Assembly (NCBI GenBank): GCA_000310025.1
Contig: FN649741.1
Span: 4,231,453 to 4,276,452, forward strand
Direction of reading: 5' to 3'
DNA length: 45,000 nucleotides
DNA from: Ectocarpus siliculosus
Taxonomy: Eukaryota; Sar; Phaeophyceae; Ectocarpales; Ectocarpaceae
The notes beneath the pieces were generated by a model that saw only the letters and a list, made by a program, of their open reading frames with translations, was not told where the DNA came from and ran no database searches. The position numbers were made by a program, and so were the translations under genes. This document shows positions 11,225-20,951 of this stretch, piece after piece. How positions within the stretch are numbered: the stretch's first letter is position 1; every line of letters begins with the position of its first letter.

Positions 11225-13298
11225 ATGGCGGAGAGAAGCGGCGGAATAGGAAGAGATTCGCAAAGGGAGGAGGGTACAGTTGTGCGCATCAAGATGGAGG
11301 AGAGGTCGCGCAACGCAGCAGAGAAGCTACGAGCTGCCGAGTCGGAGGTGGAGAGGCTGGTGAAGGTGCTCAGAGCTGCGGAGGCTGCCGAGTATGAGAA
11401 GGAGAGACTTAGGCGGCAGCAACAACAACAACAACAGCAGCAGCGATGGAGTGCTCAATGGCAGCAGCAGCCATCGCAGGTACAGCAGTGTTCTCGTGGT
11501 GGTTTTGTCAGTCAGCAGAACCAACACTGCGTTTTCACTCAGAGCCACCAGGCGAGGCAGCACCAGCAGTTGGCGCGGCAGCAACAGCAGCCGCCGCCAA
11601 CCGGAGTTGGTGGGATATATGACTGCGGGAGCAACGCCGTGTATTTCCAGCAGGAATCACCCCCTCCGCCTGGTACGGTATACCATTGCACTCGGTGCGG
11701 CAGGAACGGCCACCACGACGAAGAATGCGCCGCACCCCGCAGGTTCGAGGGTACGTGCGGCGCATGTGGTCAGTACGGCCATATGTGGCGGAACTGCGCC
11801 GTGCATCTTCATGGCAGCAGCGGCGAGGATGACGGCCGTATCGTCCGCGGTGGCTGCTGGATGGGCGTCAATGGCGGCGGCAGCTGCATGGACATCGGTG
11901 GAAGCTCGGTCGTACAGCAGCAGGTGGTGGTTGAGAGCGAGTACCGCTCTGATTTTGTCGACCTGGTTCACGTTGGGGGCGAGGTGATGGCAGAGAGCGA
12001 GTGCCGCTCTGATTTCGTCGACACGGTTCACGCTGGCGGCGCTGTGGACGGTGATGATGACGGATGGTTTGGATGTAATGATTCTGTGGACATGGTTCAC
12101 GCTGGTGGCAGTGTCTGCGATGATGTTTTCCCCGCTGCTGGGGCGGGGGAAATGGTCGGAGAGCCTGCGTTGGCGACTGGAGTGGCGGCATCGGCAGCAG
12201 CTCCAGCGGCGGCGGCGGCGATCTCCGGCGGCAGTGTTTTCCCCGCGGCGGCGGCGGGGGGAACGGCCGGGGTCCCCGCGGTGGCGGCAGGAGCGGCGGC
12301 ATCGGCAGCAGCTCCGGCGGCGACGGCGGCGACCTCTGGCGGCAGTGTTTTCCCCGCAGCGGCAGCGGCGGGGGGAACGGCCGGGGTCCCCGCGGTGGCG
12401 GCAGGAGCGGCGGCATCGGCAGCAGCTCCGGCGGCGACGGCGACGGCCTCTGGCGGCAGTGTTTTCCCCGCGGCGGCGTCAGGGTGGATAACCCGAGTCC
12501 CCGCGGTGGCACCACGAGCGGCGGCATCGGCGGCAGCTCCAGAGGCGACAGTGGCGACCTACGGCGGCGGTAGTGTTTCCCTCGCCGCGACGGCGGCGGG
12601 GGGAATTGCCGGGGTCCCTGCAGTGGCGACAGGAGCGGCGGCATCGGCAGCAGCTCCGGAGGCGACGGTGGCGACTTACGGCGGCGGTAGTGTTTCCTTC
12701 GCAGCGACGGCGGAGGAAGCGCCCGGAGGGCTCGTGGCGACAGCTGGAGTAGCGGCACCGGCGGCGGTTCCAGCGGCGACGGCGGCGGTGCCCGGCGACA
12801 CTGTTATCTCCCCGACGGTGGCGGGGAGAACGACCGGAGCGCCCGCGTTGGTGGTTGGAGCGTCGGTATCGACGGCGGTTCCAGCGGCGACGGTGGCGGC
12901 ACCCGACGGTCTTGTTTCTCCCGCTGCGGCGGCGGGGAGAATGGCTCGAGAGCCCGGCGCAGGTGGCTACAGTGGCGGCATCGGCGGCTGGAGTGGCGAC
13001 ATCGGTGACGGCACCACCCGCGACCGCGGCGACGGCACCGGTCGCTACGATGGCGACCGTCGGTAACGTTTCCCCCACCATATCGGTTGGGGGGGCGGCC
13101 AGCAACGGAGAAGCGGTGGTCAACGGCATCGACGACGGCAGCGATGATGGCGGTTGGTGCGCAGGTGAGGTTGATGGCTGCTGGGATGACAGCGTCTGTG
13201 GCGAGAGGGGGGCGTCCACGCACCCTTTCGATCCCGGCACCGTGTGTTCGGGGGTGCGCGGCGCCAACTATCCCGGGGTGGACGACCTGGTCGATGGT

Positions 13299-13332
<34 letters not shown>

Positions 13333-13595
13333 GCAGCGGCAGCAGTAGCAACGACGAGGCAGAGGGGATGGATGTGGCCTGGTTTGGGGCACTGCTGCGC
13401 CCCTTCGACCCGGGGAAGCTGTGCCGGCTGAAGGCTGGGAGAGTGGGGCTGGTGATGGGGATGGACACCCCGTTCGACCGTGGAAAGATGTCGCGTGGGC
13501 AACGGCCGGGGAGCCCGTGTTCGCGACCGGAGCAACGACAGGAGGATCATGAAGCGGGGAAAGGAGTTCGGAGGATCGGGCGAGTCCAACAATGA
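11225..13595 (+). CDS. gag-like protein with two CCHC zinc knuckles (frame changes near 12955)
   Basis: Starting from ATG 11225, the product opens with a charged helix (about residues 1-65), then a glutamine-rich stretch, then two retroviral-type zinc knuckles: CTRCGRNGHHDEEC (about 11687-11728) and CGACGQYGHMWRNC (about 11756-11797), both C-x2-C-x4-H-x4-C. Next come short repeats with FVDLVHVGG and FVDTVHAGG, then seven to eight Ala/Pro/Val-rich repeats of about 38 residues. The first frame closes at 13066. The repeat character continues uninterrupted in the next frame (VATVAASAAGVATSV...), which runs to 13595 through a serine run and three PFDPG/PFDRG motifs. One extra G or C near 12955 explains the change. 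A programmed +1 shift, a mutation or a sequencing error are all possible. It presumably packages the element's RNA. Confidence 0.8.
12115..12960 (+). repeat. tandem repeat coding Ala/Pro-rich 38-residue units
   Basis: About seven and a half imperfect units of roughly 110-120 bp inside the gag-like gene. Each unit starts with SVFPAAA or a variant and contains VPAVAAGAAASAAAPA. Neighbouring units from about 12235 to 12480 are nearly identical, which points to recent unit duplication or gene conversion. Confidence 0.85.
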
Positions 13596-15285
13596 CGGCA
13601 AGCAGCGCGACTTCTGCTGGGGTCTTAAACTCGCCAAGGCACGTGACGTTTGTTTGCGTATTCTTGTCATTTTTCTGAAATTTGTTTTGTGCACGATGTT
13701 GTTCTTGTGTTTTGATCTTCAGATACAATGCTGCATTTTTCACCGTCTGCAAATCATTTTTCCTATCGTTGGCACATTTGCAGGTTTGGATTTGTTTTTG
13801 TTTTGTTCTGTAGAGATGCCCACCCGCGTTTTACCTTGCAGGGACACTAATTTCCACGGCCAAATGGCAGGGAATTTCCATGGCTGATTATTGTTGTTTT
13901 TCTGGGAGACAAATGGAATGTTGCGGCCGGGGGGCTGTTGTTTGTCAAGACAATATCTCAAATGGCGGTGGTAGTATTATTTCTGCGTACGGTTTGTTCC
14001 ACTTTGGTTTTCCTTCTTTGTTGGGATCACATTCTCTCTATGTTTTTCTGATGGTACTGGATGTATGTAGTAGGAGGCATTGGCTTGGCGTTCGACGTGC
14101 TGGGTAAAGACGTTGGGGGGCACGCACCGTTTCTCTGTCCCCCCGATGTACCGGTACCCGACGAGTCAATCCTTGCGGAATACCAATTTTCCTTTCCAAG
14201 TAGGCCTGTACGGCAGGCTGGTATGTGCTGGACGTGTGACGCCTTTTCTTTGATATGTTTTGTTTTCTTGTTTCGGTTTGGAGTTGATGAAGTTGGATGC
14301 AGAATTGGCATGCTGGATTTTGCGGAATCACGCCTGATTGTTGCACTGCTGTCGGAAATCATGGGGGGGGGAATGTGATACCATGCTGTCCGCCGCAGCA
14401 CAACAAGCAGTGTTTCTGACATCGGGTTTGGTAGTTCATGTTGAGATTTTCCGTGTTTTCCCTGGGGATTTTATATGGAATTGATGTTGGCTGATGGGAT
14501 TTGGGTACTTCATGTCTGGATCGTTTTCCGCGTTTTACCTGCGGAGGTGACATGGAATTGAATATTGAATGGGATTTTCGTTGCGTTTATATGAGATGTC
14601 CCAGCAGGGGGGATGCGGGATTGTTGATTGTCTGTTTTGGATTTGTTGGTTTCTTCATGTTTGTTTCGGACTTGTTTGTTTGGTTTCTTCGTGTTTGGGA
14701 TGGGTGTTACAGCAGGGAGGCTGTTGGACTGGTATGTTTGTCAAGGTATTGGGTATTGGAGGAAGGATTTGGCATGTTCTCGTAAGTCATGGTTGAAGCC
14801 TTTGTGCTTCCGAAGGTTATTTGAGCTGGTCAATGAGTTGAAACATGAATGTTTATCTGAGGAATTTGTTCTGAGTAAGTCAGGACGTTGGACACATTTT
14901 TCCGGAGTTACCCGTCCCCGTTCTGACGTGATTCTGATGTAATGTGTGTCTTTGCTGGGTATTTTTCCAAGGGTATTTGTTTGTGTTTCGACTTCTTGAG
15001 AATTTGGTAAAGCATTTTTCTCAAGAGGGTGAATTGTTTAATGACAGACCTTTTAGGAGATAGTAATTTGATATCATCAGAAGATTTGAAAGATTTCGTA
15101 GAGCATGTTTTATTGGGAGATCGACAGATTTCGTAGAACATTGTTTTATTGGGAAATTGTTTGAATTGGAATGAATGGTGGACGATTTCCGTGTGGATGC
15201 GTAGCTTGATTTATCGCCGTTTTAACTGGCAATGATAGTCGTGACGAGGATTTCGTAGATCGTATCTCGTACCGAGCAGGGGGGC
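13596..15285. other. non-coding 3' interior of the LTR element
   Basis: AT-richer than the gag part, with no recognisable pol domain in any frame. A short tandem duplication containing GATTTCGTAGA and TTTTATTGGGA lies at about 15091-15121 and 15127-15157. A G-rich polypurine stretch ends at 15284, just before the 3' LTR. Confidence 0.6.
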
Positions 15286-15472
15286 TGTTTGGGGTGCTCG
15301 GCAGAGTATACTGTCTACGGGACCTCCGGGGGATACGCGGATGAAATGTGTTGATGGGCATGCTGCATGGCGATGGTGTTGCCTACCGCATGTCTCTCAC
15401 TCTCTAATCAACCAAGGTCTTGAGTCAACCTTCTTTCTCTTTCGGCCTCTGACGGGCTACCGCACCCAAACA
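15286..15472 (+). repeat. 3' LTR (187 bp)
   Basis: Apparently identical to the 5' LTR. It ends CACCCAAACA and is followed by the AATCA target duplication at 15473-15477. Confidence 0.95.
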
Positions 15473-15521
15473 AATCAGAAATTTGAAAGCACCAGCGTCA
15501 GCAAGGACGAGAGTCGCCTAT

Positions 15522-15605
15522 ATAGTGGTGCTTTTTTCTAAGATTTCCAGCGGCAAAAAAATTGTTTTTAGTGGTGCTTTTTCCTAGGATTTCCAGCGGC
15601 AATAA
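15522..15605 (+). repeat. short tandem duplication
   Basis: Two adjacent copies of about 40 bp, each with TAGTGGTGCTTTTT, TTTCCAGCGGCAA and a short A/T run, directly beyond the retrotransposon. It lies outside the target-site duplication, so it is host sequence. Confidence 0.75.
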
Positions 15606-18329
15606 TCGCATTTCAGAGTCCAACTCTTGCAATCATACCTCAACCTAAAAGAAGAGTCCGTTCAAAGCCAAGAACATGTAGACTGCCGTTGTTCTATGGT
15701 GGCAAAATGCTATCGTAAAACGAGCATGATGACTAAGACTCAATTTTTCCCGTATTAGATGAATTCTACAGTCTACAGCGCGCACACACGGCAGAGAGAG
15801 GCGGCCGGGGGTCTACGACACATCTTGGACGTCGAGACCAAAGAGGTGTGCGTAGGCAAGCGTCCGTTGAGTTGCAGCCGCTTGCGATCCTGCGTAAAAA
15901 TGAAGCCGCTCCGCCTTCGGAAAGGGTTCGGCCAACACAGGCGAGGGTGTTCGTGATCGGTGGGTGTTATAGTTCTGCCTTGCACCAGATCCGTGTGCAT
16001 TGTAGACCGAAAACCGCATGGCAGCACACGCCCTGTTAACCGAGATCACTTTTAAGCAGGCATCACTGTGAGCTTAGGAATCATGATTTTTTGGGCGGGG
16101 TTACTTGTACATAGCAGCAGAAGATCAGCTACTTTTGAGAGGACATCACATTTCACCATGGCAACCCAAATTAAGCGAAATTCTTAATTTCGATCCCGAT
16201 ACGTTTATTGTCGACTTCCTCCCAACCATCAGTGTCCATCCTGCTTGACTTCTTGATTGAATACATCTCTCCTTCTACATAGTCCTGCCCACGAAATGAA
16301 AGTTGCGTAATGGATCTACGGTAGAAACGGTGTTTTGTTCGGACCTGTAACAAGAGCTTTGGGCAGACTTGAAGAATGGCGCATATGGGCCCCTCGTCGC
16401 CCTTCACAATCGCCAGTCGCAGAATCCGCCGCCACTCTCCGTCTTGTAGGTGTTGTTGGGCTGCGAGCGACACGAGGAACGGAACAAATTCACATGAAAC
16501 AGGCAACACGGCTTCAACGCAAAAAGGTCCGAATAGTGCAGTGCCTACCGTGTATCTCTGTATTCTATAGCACTGGCATCAGAAGAAATTCATACCTCAT
16601 GCCGTACCATCTTTCAACGTTTCGTCCGGGTGCCCGTTGATGGTGATTTTTGTTAAGGCGGTCCGTATTTCGATCATTTCGAGCAAGGTTTGTTGCGACG
16701 GTGGCATTTATTCGAACAGCTTCAACTCGCCCCTTGTGCAGAGTCCTGTCGTCGATGATGAGTTGTGTTTCCATTGCGCAGCTTCGAGCTGGTGTGCATT
16801 ATAATGTTTCTGGGCAGCCGGACTTTCACAAAAGAAGTGCTTCAAGTCTCGTTGTTTCGCCAGGTTGAGATAAATCAAATCAAAAGGTGTTTATACCCCT
16901 TCGATGAGGGTCTACCTGCTGCCTGCTATGCCAACGCAACTGACCGTAGCTTGTCAGCAACCGCAGGCACTCCTGACCACGCCCGGAAGCCAATCGTGCG
17001 CAGCTGCCGCTGCTGGTAAGGCCTTCCGCTCCCGCCTCGACTGCTTTCACAATAGCGTTCTCGAGCACTCGGAGATGTGCCCACGGCGGGAGGCAGAAAC
17101 GCTCGTGGTCACACTGCTGAAGTGCTTGCACCCTGCACCTGTCGGTACATGATCGAAAAAGGCCCAAGAGCAGGTGGGAGGTTTCGAACCACGACAAACA
17201 AGCATTGTATGGAAACGAGCGCTGCTCAAACGTCGAAGAAAAACCAGGTTACGTCGGGGGGTACTGTAGGGTGCCAAGTCCTCCGTCGGACGTTTTCATT
17301 GGTCCACACCTACCTCTCGTCCTCAATCAATCGCGATGCGCACCCCGTGCTGCGGGCTGCTCCGCATTCCACTAGCGCGAACCCGAGAAACCCTTTCGGT
17401 GGTTGGAAGAGGTTGCTTCCGAGTAGCATGTGTACGACCTGTTGAGCAAGCGCACTTTAGGTTGTTGGAGCGCTTTGTTGTGTCACGCTTGGTTACTGAT
17501 GCTCCAGTACAACCTCTATTGCTTACTGTTCACGGCAATAACACTACTTCTCCGTGGCACAAGCCCAACATGTTCGTATACCCTAAATAGTGTGTGTTGA
17601 AGATGCTTGTATTTCACCGTCTGAATAACTGTTTTTGCGACACCGCCAACCGTGCTCGAACTGTGCAAGACTACTTGAAAATACTAAAGCACGGTTCCGG
17701 CACGGTTCAAACCCTATAGGACGAACCGTGTCAAAAAAATGCATGGTTACTCGCACGGTTCGATCACCCCCTGTAAACTGCCTCTTGCATACTACACGAC
17801 CAAATCTATGGGGGTACGAAAAGTGTACAGTTCACTGCACGGTTCCACGCCCCCTGTAAGCTGCACGAAATACGATCCAGGAACCCCTCGCGTCTCTTGC
17901 CGAGTCTCGTGCGACACCTGCAGCAGGCTAAGCTGGAAAAATGCGAAAAGAGCGGAGGGGGGGGGGTAATGACGCACGCACGATGGCGGGCAGTGCACGG
18001 AAGTGCTACGCGGTGCTGGACAGTGCGGGAAGGGGGTTGGGTAGACATACTTAGAACATACGTGTGCGCAGAATTTGGCAGCGAATGGTCCGGGGCGCGT
18101 GCGGCGGCGATAAGTGGAAAAAGGGGGCCCCGTTGGTGCGATTTATCACGGAACGGCGGTTACAGTACGCTACAGACTTCACATTGCACCGCAATTTTAG
18201 CGGGGATGGATAGATATGGCCACAACACCCGTGCACGCCAAGTTTGGGGGCGAGACACGTGTGCTGGGGGCAAACCGGCAGGGAAACGTGCTGAAGAGTA
18301 CAGTTTTCGGAGCTTAAAAATCCAAAAAT

Positions 18330-18650
18330 GCTCCGATTTCGATAAAAAAAATCCTGGAGATGCGCACAGGGTAGGGGAAGCCTCCTGCAAAGTTTAGTGA
18401 GGAGACTCGAAATTGGTGAGGAACTGTGCAGCCAAATGTCTAGACTTCTGGGACCGGCACTGCTGTAAAATCAGTATTTTGAGTGTAAAAAATCAGTACG
18501 TGCTCCGATTTCAATGAAAAAAAATATGGAGGTGCGCACCGGTCAAGGGCACCCCCCTGCAAAGTTTCATCCTCAGATTCGAAAGTGGCGGGGAGCTGTG
18601 CAGCCAAATGTGTACACTTTTCGGCCGGGGTACTGCTGTAAACAGCTGAA
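18330..18650 (+). repeat. degenerate tandem repeat, 172-bp period
   Basis: GCTCCGATTTC occurs at 18330 and 18502. Each is followed in order by an A-run, GGAG-TGCGCAC, CTGCAAAGTTT, CTGTGCAGCCAAATGT and CACTGCTGTAAA or TACTGCTGTAAA. The same ordered motifs recur in diverged form at 24700-24960 and 28640-28910. Confidence 0.7.
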
Positions 18651-19671
18651 AGTCTGCTCTCAGCGTTGGTCTCATGTGAAATCCAAGCTGTGTGCACCAA
18701 CCCACCCACATGCATTATTTGGGGTGTAGGTGGTGGATACGGGTGCCCAAGTCTGTATTTGGATGGGGTGGGGGTGCTTTGGCGCCAAAAAAATCAAATT
18801 CGAAAATTGGGGGGAGTGTTATTTTGCGTAGCAGATTACGAAAATACAGTCAGGCAAAAGCGATCAACTCAACATCACAGCGCCGCTCAAAAAATAAAGA
18901 GGAGGCGCGCACAAAGCCACATACACATCACAGGAGGCGAAAGCGACCGGTCTCGCGCGCCGCGGGGGCGTTTCATGAGCGCGCGGTCGCCAGCTAAGCT
19001 CTCAAATGCGCGACGTGGTACGCCCCGCCGCCTGCCATGGTTGAAACAAAAATGAGAACGTGCCCGAGAGCGGAAAGAGAGACAACACCACATACCTCGC
19101 TTCCTCACAGCTCTCCAGATACCTCTAAGCTACTGCTGTGTCCTGCTGCCCGATGTCCGCGGCGCGCGTGCGAGAGAGAGGGGGAAGGAAGAAAGGTGTG
19201 AGAGGAAAGTGCGCTGCAACTGCGCAAAAAAAGGTTCGGGAAAATGTTACGGTTCGGCAACAAATGCGGCGAAAATCACAAAAACGGCGGTTCCTCGCCG
19301 CTACGGGCTCCGTTTGACCTCGGATTTTTTGCACGGGTTGCTGCCGACCCCCGCGCATCGTGCCAGCAGTGTGCCCAGACTGAACTCGGACACGAGGCAT
19401 GCTTATACCTCACACCGCATACATTTGTGCCCTACGGGCGATCACAAAAACAACGACCCGCTGACCAGACGGGGCCGAGAAAAAACCCCGTGATGTCCCG
19501 ATATGACTCTAGTGATGACGTTGGCCAAATATGGGGGGCAAACTCCCTATGGTGGCGCTTTCCGCACGGGTACTGCACCATGCAGCAAATCCTATGATTA
19601 CAACGTACGCCAGATAGCGAGAACCGGGTGGAGAATGGTGGACAGTGCACGCCTTGCTGTCGGATCCTAAG

Positions 19672-19770
19672 CGGTGATGTCGAAAGACAACAACGCCGAG
19701 ACTCTACCGGGACAACAGCGGTGAATTTCGAAAGATGATCGCACCGAGACGCTGTCGGGACAAAGGCAGT
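19672..19770 (+). repeat. degenerate tandem repeat, about 48-bp period
   Basis: GGTGATGTCGAAAGA...CGCCGAGACTCTACCGGGACAA is followed by a second copy, GGTGAATTTCGAAAGA...CACCGAGACGCTGTCGGGACAA, with several substitutions. Confidence 0.6.
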
Positions 19771-19905
19771 GCCACTTCTGGGCGCTCACATTCGCCTGCG
19801 CATCGCAGCCCTGCCCTCACAACGGCCATTTTGGGAAACTGTATTGAGTGTTTATTATTGTAGTCGAAACGGCACATTTGCACCGCGGCCTGACCATCTA
19901 CCGGT

Positions 19906-20790
19906 TCACTGCACTACGGCCCCAAACCGCGTGTCGTCGATCGATAATTTGCGTTTCCTCAGCGCACTAAAATTGGAAAACAGATTGTCAGGGTGTGACC
20001 GGAGGACGTTCACTCTCTTTGAGCTATGGTATACCCGGAACGCACACTGGATCTTCGTTGCCGACACCGACTGCTTCCTGTCCATGTATTTCCGATACAT
20101 GTTCTCCACCAACTTGGCGAGGACCTTTCCACTGTACTGTTGGGCGACCTCGGGATCACTCTCGGATATCGCGCGGGCCATGTAGAGCGCGGTACCAGCC
20201 TTTATACATTCGTCCATGTAGCTATCGAGACACTCCTTTTCATCCCACACCTCTTCCGTGTAATCTCCAGAGGAGAAAGCATCACGAAAGTATACTATGC
20301 ATCTGTACACATCACAGAAATCCTCACGTTCGTATCCCTCACTCAACCAGTAACACAGCGGTAAACCTGAATTCATGGGAATTGTAATGTACTTGCGCTT
20401 GACCATCTCTTTAATGGTTTCCTTGCGATAGTTGTCGAAAACACCTGAAGAAGATATCATCAGCCTGGATTCTATCCATTCGTTCCACTTGGAAGCGTCA
20501 TAGGGGATACACGACTCCCAAGGACGTCCCGTAGCATCGGAGCCATCGGCGACCATCCAGTCGGCGAGTTAGAACGCTTGGTATTGTACTACCACCGCCC
20601 AAATAGTCTCCTCCTCTTCCGCAGTTTCATAATGCGCGCGCTCAATGCGACTTATTAGCTGGTGCTGGTCCCACCAGCTGTATAGTGGTCGTTCACCGAT
20701 CATGCATGAGATAAACTCTTCGTGCAACATCTCGTAATCCGTGATTTTATGCAAGTGTTTGAAGGGAATGGGGTGGGTAGTGCGCTTCAC
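19906..20790 (-). pseudogene. IQ-motif protein interrupted by one in-frame stop
   Basis: Two minus-strand ORFs, 20790-20569 (73 codons) and 20556-19906 (216 codons), are in the same frame and separated only by one TAA and a few sense codons. The sequence on both sides is equally protein-like (aromatic- and acid-rich, no low complexity). The downstream part has an IQ-like calmodulin-binding motif, TKIQCAFRVYHSSKR, near its C-terminus. The simplest reading is one gene of about 290 codons broken by a nonsense change. Alternatives are a separate 216-residue protein starting at the ATG at 20556, readthrough, or a sequence error. It is divergent from the recombinase, so the two may share the 160-bp gap as a promoter. 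The function is unknown, and viral origin is inferred from position. Confidence 0.6.
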
Positions 20791-20951
20791 GAGAGTAAAT
20801 TAAAACCAACAACTTTGTCTGTGAACACACCTCGAACCCCTACACCCCTCGTGCAAAATCGGTCTCGTACGCGTGCCCCCCACTGCATTCTGAACTAATA
20901 ACTTTTGTGTGGCTTCATGCCCCATCCAAGCTCACTCCCCCGACCTCGACC

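Larger units (their letters stand above)
10787..15472 (+). mobile_element. non-autonomous LTR retrotransposon with gag-like gene (TR-GAG type)
   Basis: Two 187-bp direct repeats, 10787-10973 and 15286-15472, both begin TG and end CA. By eye they are identical base for base. The element is flanked by a perfect 5-bp duplication AATCA (10782-10786 and 15473-15477), the hallmark of integrase-mediated insertion. The 4.3-kb interior codes for one gag-like zinc-knuckle protein and contains no recognisable protease, integrase, reverse transcriptase or RNase H. A purine-rich stretch ending in a G-run lies directly before the 3' LTR (about 15274-15284). No standard initiator-tRNA primer-binding site was recognised after the 5' LTR. 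LTR identity implies a recent insertion, presumably using enzymes from an autonomous relative elsewhere. Confidence 0.93.
15606..19905. other. intergenic or proviral flank, no gene recognised
   Basis: 4.3 kb without a convincing gene. A minus-strand open frame at 15813-16049 and another at 16171-16509 look somewhat protein-like but lack ATG starts and known motifs. GCACGGTTC recurs at about 17690-17850. A 172-bp degenerate tandem repeat lies at 18330-18650, and a roughly 50-bp degenerate tandem at about 19670-19770. The left border of the provirus probably lies somewhere here. Confidence 0.45.

Noticed and set aside
11868-13752. Several long minus-strand ORFs in the LTR element
   Set aside because: They are shadows of the GC-rich Ala/Pro repeats of the gag-like gene, with PPP/RRR low complexity.
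16171-16509. 112-codon minus-strand ORF
   Set aside because: It looks partly protein-like but begins at GTG, has no known motif and no clear splice partner.
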